From contig CAVSCR010000003.1 in NCBI GenBank assembly GCA_963726575.1, positions 372,001-436,000 on the forward strand: DNA of 64,000 bases. The letters run 5' to 3'. A model generated the notes under the pieces. That model worked only from the letters and a program-made list of their open reading frames with translations, searched no databases and was not told where the DNA came from. Below, one piece after another: positions 35,171 through 43,221 of the stretch. The position numbers were made by a program, and so were the translations under genes. The stretch comes from CAVSCR01 sp963726575. Lineage in GTDB: Bacteria; Actinomycetota; Actinomycetes; JAHEKZ01. How positions within the stretch are numbered: the first letter of the stretch is position 1; each line of letters starts with the position of its first letter.

Positions 35171-36289
35171 TCACACCAGCCGGTGGTGCGAGCGCAGCAG
35201 GGCGAGGACGTCGGCCACCGGCAGGCCGTAGTTCGTGTTGCCGCTGCGGCCGACCACCGTCGACGCCTGGAACAACACGTTGAGCACCGACTCCTCGGTC
35301 GCATCGACCACAGCTTCGAAGTAGTCGTCGAGCCCACTGCCCGCGATCCGTGGCGCGGTAAGCGTCGTTCCTCGCGGTGCCCGCAAACCGGTCGCGAAAC
35401 TGACGAAGATCTCACCGCTGCCGTGGTGCGCGGTTGATCCGGTGCGGGCCAGGCCGAGGCCGGCACGGCGCGCCAGCCGTTCGCACCCGGCGTGGTCGAT
35501 CGGCGCATCTGTGCCGACCACCACGATGCACGAGCCCTTGGGGCCAGGGTCTGTGGCACCTCGTGGCGGGCTGCCCTGCTGCGTCGCCACCTCGGCGGGG
35601 TCGGGCAGCAACTGTCCGACGGGCACACCGTCGACGGTGAGCCGAGCGTGTTCACCGAAGTTCGCCATGACGAGGACCGCGACGGTGTGGCCGTCCGGGG
35701 TGACGCGCGAGGAGGTGCCGATGCCGCCCTTGTAGCCAAGACACGCCATGCCGGTACCCGACCCGACCGCGCCCTCCGCCGGTGGTGTGGCCGACCCGGC
35801 GCTCGTCCGTGCAGCCGCCAGCGCGGTACGGACGTCGTCCTTGGTCACCTGCATGCGCCGGGCGTCGTTGAGGAAGGAGTCGTCACACTCCCCCACCACG
35901 GGGATGATCACGTCGTCGATACCGACCAGTGGCATCTCCTCGATCAACAGCTCGCACGCGGCGTCGTACACCCTGCCGAGCTGCATCGTGGACGTCAGGA
36001 AGATCGGCGTCTCGAGCAGGCCCCACTCCTCCGCCTCGAGCAGACCGGTGCACTCACCGGCACCGTTGAGCACGGCCGCTCCGGAAGGCACCGGTTCGGC
36101 GAACACGTTGCCGCCGGGGTCGACCACGGTCACGCCGGTCCGCGCCACCCCACGCCCGACCGGGGGCTCCGGCTCCTCGCGCCAGACGGTCGCATGACCG
36201 ACTCCGGCTCCGGGCAGGTCGAGCATCGAGTTGGTGGCGCCGGTCGGCATGCGGCCAACGGCGATTCCGAGGTCCCTGACACGTGGCAC
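35171..36289 (-). CDS. P1 family peptidase (DmpA/BapA type, S58)
   Basis: 372 residues from GTG 36289, chosen because it includes the family start RDLGIAVG before NSMLDLPGAGVGHATV; ATG 36250 would lose it. This is an Ntn-like aminopeptidase that cuts itself into two chains. The conserved GGIGTSSRV motif, which in DmpA holds the autocleavage serine, is present near residue 215, preceded by GSGTGMACLGYK. Further motifs are SGAAVLNGAGECTG and GRSGNTNYGLP near the end. It removes N-terminal residues, including D- or beta-amino acids in known relatives. Placed tail-to-tail with the peptide transporter, it fits the peptide-use theme. Confidence 0.88.
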   Translation of the reverse strand: MPRVRDLGIAVGRMPTGATNSMLDLPGAGVGHATVWREEPEPPVGRGVARTGVTVVDPGGNVFAEPVPSGAAVLNGAGECTGLLEAEEWGLLETPIFLTSTMQLGRVYDAACELLIEEMPLVGIDDVIIPVVGECDDSFLNDARRMQVTKDDVRTALAAARTSAGSATPPAEGAVGSGTGMACLGYKGGIGTSSRVTPDGHTVAVLVMANFGEHARLTVDGVPVGQLLPDPAEVATQQGSPPRGATDPGPKGSCIVVVGTDAPIDHAGCERLARRAGLGLARTGSTAHHGSGEIFVSFATGLRAPRGTTLTAPRIAGSGLDDYFEAVVDATEESVLNVLFQASTVVGRSGNTNYGLPVADVLALLRSHHRLV

Positions 36290-36298
36290 CGTGACAGC

Positions 36299-37462
36299 AT
36301 GCCGTACATGTCCGCGGTCACACCTCACGCTGCGCCGTCGGCAACGCCGGCGGCACTGCGCGTCCCGGTGGTCTGGTCCGACGACTGTCTGCTGCACGAG
36401 CCGAAGGGCGAGGTTTGGCTGGGCGTCATGACCCCGGGTACCGAGCTCCCGGCGCGGGCCGAGGTGATCCGCGACGAGCTCGCCGGTGCGGGTGCCCCAT
36501 TGATTCCGGCCAGCCCCCACACCGACGACACCCTGCGCGCGGTGCACGCGTCGGGGTTGCTGGACTTCCTGGAGCACGGGTACCGACAGTGGGCCGACGC
36601 CGGGCTGTTCGAGGCCGTCGCGGTGTGGTCCGGTGACGATCCGGCCGATCGCGTGGTGCCGTACGTGTTTCCCACCACCGGCCTGCTCGACGGACTGCCT
36701 CTGCGTGAGCCCGTCGGCATCCATGGACGAGCCGGCCGCTACGGCTACGACACCATGACGCTGATCGGTCCCGGCACCTGGCGGGCTGCGCGAGCGGCGG
36801 TCGACGTCGCGCTCACTGCCGTCGACGTCGTGTGCGCGGGTGCGGACGCGGCGTACGCACTGTGTCGCCCTCCGGGTCACCACGTCACCCGCGACAGCTA
36901 CGGCGGATCGTGCTACCTCAACAACGCAGCAGTCGCGGCGCAGGCGATGCGCGAGTCAGGACGCCACCGGGTCGCTGTGGTCGACATCGACGCGCACCAC
37001 GGGAACGGGACGCAGATGGTGTTCTACGACCGCGCCGATGTCTTCTACGGCTCGACCCACGTAGACCCCGGCGCCGGCTGGTTCCCCCACTACGCCGGCT
37101 ACGCCGATGAGTCCGGCCGCGGTGATGGGGCGGGGACCAACCTGAACCTCCCCCTTCCGGAGGGGACGCCTGACGACGACTGGTTGGCGGCGGTGGACCA
37201 GCTGGCCGCGAGCGTCGAGTCGTTCGGCGCCGATGGCTTGGTGATCTCCCTGGGCGTCGACGCCGCGATCGACGACCCGGAGAGCCCGTTGCGGGTGACG
37301 CATGACGGGTACCGCGCGGCCGGGGAACGGCTGGGTCGTCTCGGCCTGCCGAGTGTGGCCGTTCAGGAGGGCGGGTACCACCTGCCCACCCTCGGCACAC
37401 TGGTCCGCGCCTGTCTGTCGGGGCTGCAGTCGGGCCAGGACGCTGTGCAGGCGACGCCGTGA
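36299..37462 (+). CDS. Histone deacetylase-family amidohydrolase (class II HDAC / acetylpolyamine amidohydrolase-like)
   Basis: 387 residues if ATG 36299 is the start; ATG 36308 is equally possible, and neither has a Shine-Dalgarno site. The zinc hydrolase motifs are complete: CRPPGHHVT (tandem His, near 190), DIDAHHGNGT (Asp and His zinc ligands, near 228), SLGVDAAIDDPESPL (third zinc Asp, near 320) and QEGGYHLP with the catalytic Tyr near 358. Bacterial members remove acetyl groups from polyamines, acetylated proteins or other acylamides. Its stop overlaps the ABC ATPase start (GTGA), so it is co-translated with an ABC-2 exporter. That pairing hints at a small acetylated molecule, but the substrate is unknown. 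Confidence 0.9.
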   Translation: MPYMSAVTPHAAPSATPAALRVPVVWSDDCLLHEPKGEVWLGVMTPGTELPARAEVIRDELAGAGAPLIPASPHTDDTLRAVHASGLLDFLEHGYRQWADAGLFEAVAVWSGDDPADRVVPYVFPTTGLLDGLPLREPVGIHGRAGRYGYDTMTLIGPGTWRAARAAVDVALTAVDVVCAGADAAYALCRPPGHHVTRDSYGGSCYLNNAAVAAQAMRESGRHRVAVVDIDAHHGNGTQMVFYDRADVFYGSTHVDPGAGWFPHYAGYADESGRGDGAGTNLNLPLPEGTPDDDWLAAVDQLAASVESFGADGLVISLGVDAAIDDPESPLRVTHDGYRAAGERLGRLGLPSVAVQEGGYHLPTLGTLVRACLSGLQSGQDAVQATP

Positions 37463-38388
37463 CCGGCGCCGTCGGCCCGGGGTCGGTTCTGGCCGTCGAC
37501 CGGGTCGGCAAACAGTTCGGGTCGGTGACCGCCGTCCAGGACCTCACCTTCCAGGCCGCCCCCGGACACGTCACGGGTTTCCTTGGCCCGAACGGGGCGG
37601 GCAAGACCACGACCCTGCGGATGCTCGTGGGGCTGGTGCGGCCCACCAGCGGCTCGGCGACGGTCGGCGGCGTTCCCTACGCGGCGCTGCCCGACCCGAT
37701 GCGCGCGGTGGGGAGCGTGCTGGACGACACCGGCTTCATCGGCGGTCGCACGGCGCGCAACCACCTGCGAGTCGTCGGTATCGAGGCCGGGGTCGGGCGG
37801 GACCGCGTCGATGAGGTGATCGGCCTCGTCGGGCTGGCCGATGCGGCTGACCGCAAGACCCGTGGGTTCTCCCTGGGCATGCGCCAAAGACTCCATCTGG
37901 CGACTGCACTGCTCACCGATCCGCGCGCCCTCATCCTCGACGAGCCCGCCAACGGACTCGACCCCGAAGGCATCGCCTGGCTGCGCAACCTGCTGCGCTG
38001 GTTGGCCGACGACGGACGCACCGTCTTGGTGTCGAGCCACCTGCTCAGCGAGATCGCACAGGTCGCCGATCACGTCATCGTGCTCAACCGCGGGCGCCTG
38101 CTGGCGTCTTCGTCGTTGCCGGACCTGCTGCACGGACAGCGCCGGACCGTCGTCGTCCGGTCGCCGCGGTCGGACGACCTGGCAGTCGCACTTGGCGTCA
38201 CCGGACCCCAGCTACGGCGCATCGACGCCGACACGCTCGAGGTGGTCGACATCACGGCCGCCGAGGTCGGTGACGTCGCGCTGCGGGCCGGCGTTGCGGT
38301 GCACGAACTGAGGGAGCATCAACCCGACCTCGAGCAGGTGTTCCTCGACCTCGTCGCGGCCGACGATGCCAGGCGGGCTGGGTCGTGA
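37459..38388 (+). CDS. ABC-2 type transporter ATP-binding protein
   Basis: 309 residues from a GTG overlapping the deacetylase stop. Walker A is GPNGAGKTTT (near residue 43), the signature is FSLGMRQRL, Walker B is LILDEPANGLDP and the switch His is in SSHLLSE. The C-terminal region after residue 215 carries the accessory domain usual for exporters of the drug/lantibiotic type. It drives the permease encoded next, which overlaps it by four bases. Confidence 0.92.
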   Translation: MTGAVGPGSVLAVDRVGKQFGSVTAVQDLTFQAAPGHVTGFLGPNGAGKTTTLRMLVGLVRPTSGSATVGGVPYAALPDPMRAVGSVLDDTGFIGGRTARNHLRVVGIEAGVGRDRVDEVIGLVGLADAADRKTRGFSLGMRQRLHLATALLTDPRALILDEPANGLDPEGIAWLRNLLRWLADDGRTVLVSSHLLSEIAQVADHVIVLNRGRLLASSSLPDLLHGQRRTVVVRSPRSDDLAVALGVTGPQLRRIDADTLEVVDITAAEVGDVALRAGVAVHELREHQPDLEQVFLDLVAADDARRAGS

Positions 38389-39134
38389 ACCGGCTCGTGC
38401 GGGCGGAGTTCGCCAAGGTCCGGACCACCCGGTTCGTGTGGTGGCTGCTGCTGGCCTACCTCGGCCTGATCGCGATCAACGTCGTCGCCCTGATCCTGCT
38501 GGCGGGGAAGCAGGGGGTTCCGGAACTGACCGACCCCACCGGCATCCGCGGTGTCTTCGGCCAGCTCGCCGGGGCTTCGGTGCTGGCGCTGGTCACCGGC
38601 GTGATCCTGCTCACCACCGAGTACCGCAACAAGACGATGGCCACCACCTTCTTGGCCACGCCGCGTCGGGGCCGGGTGGTCACCGCCAAGGTCGTCGTCG
38701 GCTTCTGCATCGGGCTGCTGTACGGCGTGGCCGGGGCGGTGGCGACGCTGCTGCTGGCCATGCCGCTGCTCGCGCTGAAGAACGTGACCGTCGACTGGGG
38801 TGGGGACCCTACGCACATCCTCGTCGGCGGGATCGTCGTCACGACGTTGTACTGCGTGCTCGGAGTCGGCCTGGGCGCGCTGATCCGCAACCAGGTGGCG
38901 GCCGTGCTGGTGGCCGTGCTGGGTTCGTTGCTGGTCGACCAGACGTTGGCGAACTTCCTCCCAGAAGTCGGTCGGTTCACTCCGGCGGGAACCGCCGCGG
39001 CGCTGACGCTGGGCGAACCGGCGCGCGGAGTCTCCTACCTCACCCCCTGGCTGGCCGGCCTCGTCCTGCTGGCCTACGCGTTGCTCACCGCACTGCTCGG
39101 CACCTGGACGGCGGTCCGGCGCGACGTCTCCTGA
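38385..39134 (+). CDS. ABC-2 type transporter permease
   Basis: 249 residues from a GTG overlapping the ATPase stop. It begins with the typical MNRLVRAEFAKVRTTRFVWW and has six hydrophobic helices (for example LLLAYLGLIAINVVALILL and VVVGFCIGLLYGVAGAVATLLL). EYRNKTMATTFLATPRR is the conserved cytoplasmic segment of this exporter class. With the ATPase it forms an efflux or bacteriocin-immunity-like exporter; cargo unknown. Confidence 0.9.
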   Translation: MNRLVRAEFAKVRTTRFVWWLLLAYLGLIAINVVALILLAGKQGVPELTDPTGIRGVFGQLAGASVLALVTGVILLTTEYRNKTMATTFLATPRRGRVVTAKVVVGFCIGLLYGVAGAVATLLLAMPLLALKNVTVDWGGDPTHILVGGIVVTTLYCVLGVGLGALIRNQVAAVLVAVLGSLLVDQTLANFLPEVGRFTPAGTAAALTLGEPARGVSYLTPWLAGLVLLAYALLTALLGTWTAVRRDVS

Positions 39135-39173
39135 CGCAACGACGTCACCTGCTCGGGCAGTGTCGTGCGGGAC

Positions 39174-39179
39174 TACCCT
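39174..39179 (+). promoter_or_regulatory. Possible -10 box (TACCCT) of kgd
   Basis: TACCCT lies 34 bases before the kgd GTG, and a GAGGAA ribosome-binding site follows at 39202. No clear -35 hexamer was found. Confidence 0.3.
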
Positions 39180-39213
39180 GGCAAGTCCGGAACGTCGACG
39201 CGAGGAACCGCCG

Positions 39214-42200
39214 GTGACCACCTCATCGCAGTCCACCACCGCTCAGTTCGGGCCCAACCAGTGGTTGGTTGACGAGCTGTACCAGAAGTACCTGGCCGAC
39301 CCGGACTCGGTGGACCCCGCCTGGCACGGCTTCTTCGAGGACTACCGGCCCTCGGATGCCACGGCTGCGGTGTCGAACGTGCCTCCGCCACCTCCGGACG
39401 CAGCAGTGGTGAGCGTGACGCCGTCGCCCGCGCCCGCACCGCCAGCGACACCGCCACCGCCACCCGCGCCGGCACCTGTTCCCGTCCCGACAACAACGCC
39501 TGCGCCGCTGCCGAGCGCCCCGGCGGTCAGCGCGAACGGTGAGGACGGCTCCCAGACCCATGTGCTGCGTGGCCCCGCTGCCCGCGTCGTCACCAACATG
39601 CAGGCCTCGCTGGGCGTCCCCACGGCGACCAGCGTCCGGACCGTCCCGGCGAAGCTGCTCGCCGATAACCGCGTGGTCATCAACAACCATCTGCGCCGCA
39701 GCCGCGGCGGCAAGGTGTCCTACACCCACCTGATCGGCTGGGCGGTCGTCCAGGCCCTGAAGACGATGCCGGAGATGAACGCGTCGTACGGCGAGGTGGA
39801 CGGCAAGCCCGTCGTCGTCCACCCCGCCCGCATCAACCTCGGCATCGCCATCGACATGACCAAGGACGACGGCACCAGGCAACTGCTGGTGCCGGCCATC
39901 CGCGCTGCCGACGGCATGGACTTCACGCAGTTCTGGGCGACGTATGAGGACACGGTGAGGCGGGCGCGGGCCGCAAAGCTCACCGCGGACGACTTCGTGG
40001 GCACGACCATCAGCCTGACCAACCCGGGGACGATCGGTACGGTCCACTCGGTACCCCGACTGATGCCAGGACAGGGGACCATCATCGGCGTTGGTGCCAT
40101 GGAGTACCCAGCGGAGTTCCAGGGGGCATCGGCGGAGACGTTGGCCCGGATGGCGGTCAGCACGGTCCTGACACTGACATCGACCTACGACCACCGAGTC
40201 ATCCAAGGCGCCCAGTCGGGGGAGTTCCTGAGCCGGGTCACCGGCCTCCTGCTCGGCGAGAACGGCTTCTACGACTCGATCTTCGCGGCACTGCGAATCC
40301 CGTACGAGCCCGTGCGCTGGGTGCCCGACATCAGCGCCTCGCACGAGGACGACATCAACAAGACGGCGCGCGTGCAGGAGCTGATCCACGCCTACCGGGT
40401 GCGCGGTCACCTCATGGCCGACATCAACCCGCTGGAGTACCAGCAGCGGCGTCACCCCGACCTGGATCTGGTCAACCACGGACTGACGCTGTGGGACCTC
40501 GACCGCGAGTTCGCCACGGGCGGCTTCGGTGGCGAACCCCTCATGACGTTGCGCGAGATCCTCGGCGTGCTGCGGGACTCCTACGCGCGCACCATCGCCA
40601 TCGAGTACATGCACATCCAGGACCCGGACCAGCGGGCGTGGATCCAGGAGCGCGTCGAGCGGCCGCACCAGCGGCCGAACCGCGAGGAACAGCTGCGCAT
40701 CCTGCGTCGGCTCAACGCTGCTGAGGCGTTCGAGACGTTCCTGCAGACCAAGTACGTGGGACAGAAGCGCTTCTCCTTGGAGGGCAGCGAGTCGGTCATC
40801 CCGTTGCTGGACGAGGTGCTGGTAGCCGCTACCGAGACCGGTCTGCACGAGATCGCGATCGGCATGCCGCACCGCGGTCGGCTCAACGTCCTGGCCAACA
40901 TCGTCGGCAAGAGCTACGGACAGATCTTTCGTGAGTTCGAGGGCAACCTCGACGAGTTCGCGGTCCAGGGCTCCGGCGACGTCAAGTACCACCTGGGAGC
41001 GCAGGGCATGTTCACCTCCGAGGAAGGCGCCTCGATCTCGGTGTCCCTGGTGTCGAACCCGAGCCACCTGGAGGCGGTCGACCCGGTGCTCGAGGGCTAC
41101 GCCAGGGCCAAGCAGGACCTGCTCGACCGCGGAGTGGCCGGCTTCACGGTGCTGCCGATCCTGATGCACGGCGACGCCGCATTCGCGGGGCAGGGCGTGG
41201 TGGCCGAGACCCTGGAGCTGTCGGAGCTGCGTGGCTATCGGACAGGTGGCACGGTCCATGTCGTGGTGAACAACCAGGTGGGCTTCACCACCGCGCCGGC
41301 GGCGGCTCGGTCCAGCGTCTACGCCACCGACGTCGCGCGCACGATCCAGGCGCCGATCTTCCACGTCAACGGCGACGACCCGGAGGCAGTGGTCCGCGTC
41401 GGGCGCATGGCCTTCGAGTTCCGCCAGGCGTTCCACAAGGACGTGGTCGTCGACCTGCTCTCCTACCGCAGGCGCGGTCACAACGAGGCCGACGACCCGT
41501 CGCTGACGCAGCCCCTCATGTACAACCAGATCGACACCAAGCGCTCGGTCCGCAAGCTGTACACCGAGGCGCTGGTCGGTCGTGGCGACATCAGCGTCGA
41601 GGAAGCTGAGCAGGCGCTGCGCGACTACCAGTCCCAGCTCGAGCGGGTCTTCACCGAGACCCACGGTGCGGCGGAGTCGATGAGCCAGCAGGAGCCGGCC
41701 AGCGAGGTCGAGCAACGCGGTGAGGCGACGCTGGCCCCGCACGTGCCCGAGGCAGCGGTGGCGACGGCGACGACCGACGAGGCCCTCGCGGCAGTGATCC
41801 GTACCCAGCTGGACCTGCCGGAGGGTTTCACGGTGCACCCACGTCTGGCGCCACAGCTGCAACGCCGGGCCACGATGGTGGAACAGGGAACCATCGACTG
41901 GGCGCTCGGCGAGACGCTGGCCGTCGGCACCCTGCTCGCCGACGGCGTCTCGGTGCGGCTGGCCGGCCAGGACTCCCGACGTGGCACGTTCGGTCAACGC
42001 CACATGGTGATCATCGACCGGGCCACCGGTTGGGCGTACAAACCGTTGAAGCGCATGTACGCGGACGGCGCCAAACTCTACGTGTATGACAGCCCGCTGT
42101 CGGAGTTCGCTGCCATGGGCTTCGAGTACGGCTACTCGGTGGCCCGGCCGGACGCGCTGGTGATGTGGGAGGCGCAGTTCGGCGACTTCGCCAACGGCGC

Positions 42201-42906
42201 CCAGACCATCATCGATGAGTTCATCAGCTCCGGTGAGCAGAAGTGGGGCCAGACGTCGGGCGTCGTCCTGCTGCTGCCGCACGGATACGAGGGCCAGGGA
42301 CCAGATCACTCATCGGCGCGCATCGAGCGCTTCCTCGCACTGTGCGGCCAGGACAACATGACGGTGGCCCAACCGACGACGCCAGGCAACTACTTCCACC
42401 TGCTGCGGTGGCAGGCTCTGTCGCCGATCCACCGCCCGATGGTCGTGTTCACGCCCAAGTCCATGTTGCGCAACAAGGCGGCGACCAGCAGCGCCGCAGA
42501 TCTCACCAGCGGTCACTTCCGCCCGGTGATCAGCGACAGCGCCGTCGAGGCGTCGGGGGTGCGCAAGGTAGTGCTGTCGTCAGGGAAGATCTACTACGAC
42601 CTCGCTGCCTACCGCGCTGCGCAGGGCATCACGGACACCGCACTCGTGCGCGTCGAGCGGTTGTACCCGACGCCGTCGAACGAGGTGTTCCAGGCGATCG
42701 CGCGCTATGGCGACGCCGAGCTGCGGTGGGTTCAGGACGAGCCGGCCAACCAGGGCGCCTGGCCGTTCATGGCGCTCAACCTCGGCGAGGCACTCGGCCG
42801 GCCATTGGTCCGGTTCAGCCGGGCCGCAGGGTCGGCGCCGGCCACGGGCTCCCACCAGGCGCACGAGCGCGAGCAGGCCGAGCTCGTCGCGGCCGCGTTC
42901 GCCTAG
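39214..42906 (+). CDS. kgd: Multifunctional 2-oxoglutarate decarboxylase/dehydrogenase (Kgd, E1o with fused acyltransferase domain)
   Basis: 1230 residues from GTG 39214, chosen for the GAGGAA site and the family start (FGPNQWLVDELYQKYLADP). Domains in order: short E1o N-terminal helix region (to about 45), Pro/Ala-rich linker (about 50-110), an E2-like acyltransferase domain (about 125-360) with STYDHRVIQGAQSG containing the catalytic His, and the TPP-dependent E1 (about 370-1230) with GMPHRGRLNVLANI, GDVKYHLGAQG and GYEGQGPDHSSARIERF. It decarboxylates 2-oxoglutarate and can act in the oxoglutarate dehydrogenase complex, or make succinate semialdehyde or 2-hydroxy-3-oxoadipate. No lipoyl domain is fused; the E2 partner would be the shared pyruvate dehydrogenase E2. 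In mycobacteria this enzyme is held in check by the FHA protein GarA, which is not in this window. Confidence 0.96.
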   Translation: MTTSSQSTTAQFGPNQWLVDELYQKYLADPDSVDPAWHGFFEDYRPSDATAAVSNVPPPPPDAAVVSVTPSPAPAPPATPPPPPAPAPVPVPTTTPAPLPSAPAVSANGEDGSQTHVLRGPAARVVTNMQASLGVPTATSVRTVPAKLLADNRVVINNHLRRSRGGKVSYTHLIGWAVVQALKTMPEMNASYGEVDGKPVVVHPARINLGIAIDMTKDDGTRQLLVPAIRAADGMDFTQFWATYEDTVRRARAAKLTADDFVGTTISLTNPGTIGTVHSVPRLMPGQGTIIGVGAMEYPAEFQGASAETLARMAVSTVLTLTSTYDHRVIQGAQSGEFLSRVTGLLLGENGFYDSIFAALRIPYEPVRWVPDISASHEDDINKTARVQELIHAYRVRGHLMADINPLEYQQRRHPDLDLVNHGLTLWDLDREFATGGFGGEPLMTLREILGVLRDSYARTIAIEYMHIQDPDQRAWIQERVERPHQRPNREEQLRILRRLNAAEAFETFLQTKYVGQKRFSLEGSESVIPLLDEVLVAATETGLHEIAIGMPHRGRLNVLANIVGKSYGQIFREFEGNLDEFAVQGSGDVKYHLGAQGMFTSEEGASISVSLVSNPSHLEAVDPVLEGYARAKQDLLDRGVAGFTVLPILMHGDAAFAGQGVVAETLELSELRGYRTGGTVHVVVNNQVGFTTAPAAARSSVYATDVARTIQAPIFHVNGDDPEAVVRVGRMAFEFRQAFHKDVVVDLLSYRRRGHNEADDPSLTQPLMYNQIDTKRSVRKLYTEALVGRGDISVEEAEQALRDYQSQLERVFTETHGAAESMSQQEPASEVEQRGEATLAPHVPEAAVATATTDEALAAVIRTQLDLPEGFTVHPRLAPQLQRRATMVEQGTIDWALGETLAVGTLLADGVSVRLAGQDSRRGTFGQRHMVIIDRATGWAYKPLKRMYADGAKLYVYDSPLSEFAAMGFEYGYSVARPDALVMWEAQFGDFANGAQTIIDEFISSGEQKWGQTSGVVLLLPHGYEGQGPDHSSARIERFLALCGQDNMTVAQPTTPGNYFHLLRWQALSPIHRPMVVFTPKSMLRNKAATSSAADLTSGHFRPVISDSAVEASGVRKVVLSSGKIYYDLAAYRAAQGITDTALVRVERLYPTPSNEVFQAIARYGDAELRWVQDEPANQGAWPFMALNLGEALGRPLVRFSRAAGSAPATGSHQAHEREQAELVAAAFA

Positions 42907-42914
42907 GCCACGGC

Positions 42915-43127
42915 GTGTACTTCACCGACCGCGGGCTGGAGGAACTGGCCAGCCGACGCGGCGAGGACCAGGTGTCGCTGGGCTGGCTGGCCCACCGGTT
43001 GCAGACGTTCGTGGACCTCCACCCCGAGTTCGAGATCCCGATCGAGCGGCTGGCCACGTGGCTGGCCCGCCTCGACGACGACGACGGCGACGGCGACGGC
43101 GACGGCTCCGACCCTCTCGAAAGTTGA
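42915..43127 (+). CDS. DUF6104 family small protein
   Basis: 70 residues from GTG 42915, eight bases after the kgd stop. The family core is complete: YFTDRGLEELASRRGED, then SLGWLAHRLQTFVDLHPEFE and IERLATWLARLDD. Members follow kgd in many actinobacteria, which suggests a shared role, but none is established. The C-terminus is an acidic DDDDGDGDGDGS tail made by four tandem GACGGC units and looks like a recent expansion. The last six bases of the gene overlap the start of the dispersed repeat at 43122. Confidence 0.85.
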   Translation: MYFTDRGLEELASRRGEDQVSLGWLAHRLQTFVDLHPEFEIPIERLATWLARLDDDDGDGDGDGSDPLES

Positions 43128-43188
43128 TCTTGGACTTCATGGGTAAGTTGATCTTGAAAAGACGACATCTTCTCCTTGATCAACAACT
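43122..43188 (+). repeat. Dispersed repeat, copy 1 (about 65 bp)
   Basis: It runs from AGTTGATCTTGGACTTCATG to CCTTGATCAACAACT. By hand, 54 of 63 aligned bases match the reverse complement of 51583-51647. It contains GTTGATC (43147-43153) and GATCAAC (43177-43183) arms that could close a hairpin with further pairing of GAAAAGA against TCTTCTC, and a smaller ACTT/AAGT hairpin before it. Differences between copies are not confined to third codon positions, so it is not conserved as protein. It sits at the 3' end of the kgd-DUF6104 unit. Confidence 0.75.
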
Positions 43189-43221
43189 GTTGTCTGCGCC
43201 GAACGCCGAGGGACATCACCC

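Noticed and set aside
36290..36883. Extension of the P1 peptidase frame by nearly 200 residues upstream
   Set aside because: The added sequence is antisense to the deacetylase gene and lacks any conserved pattern; RDLGI marks the true start region.
39223..42309. A 1028-residue open frame antisense to kgd
   Set aside because: Low-complexity Arg/Val/Asp composition without any family pattern; it mirrors the codon structure of kgd on the other strand. High GC keeps antisense frames open.
43075..43107. CRISPR-like short tandem repeat (GACGGC)
   Set aside because: Units are contiguous with no spacers and code for an Asp-Gly tail; simple microsatellite.
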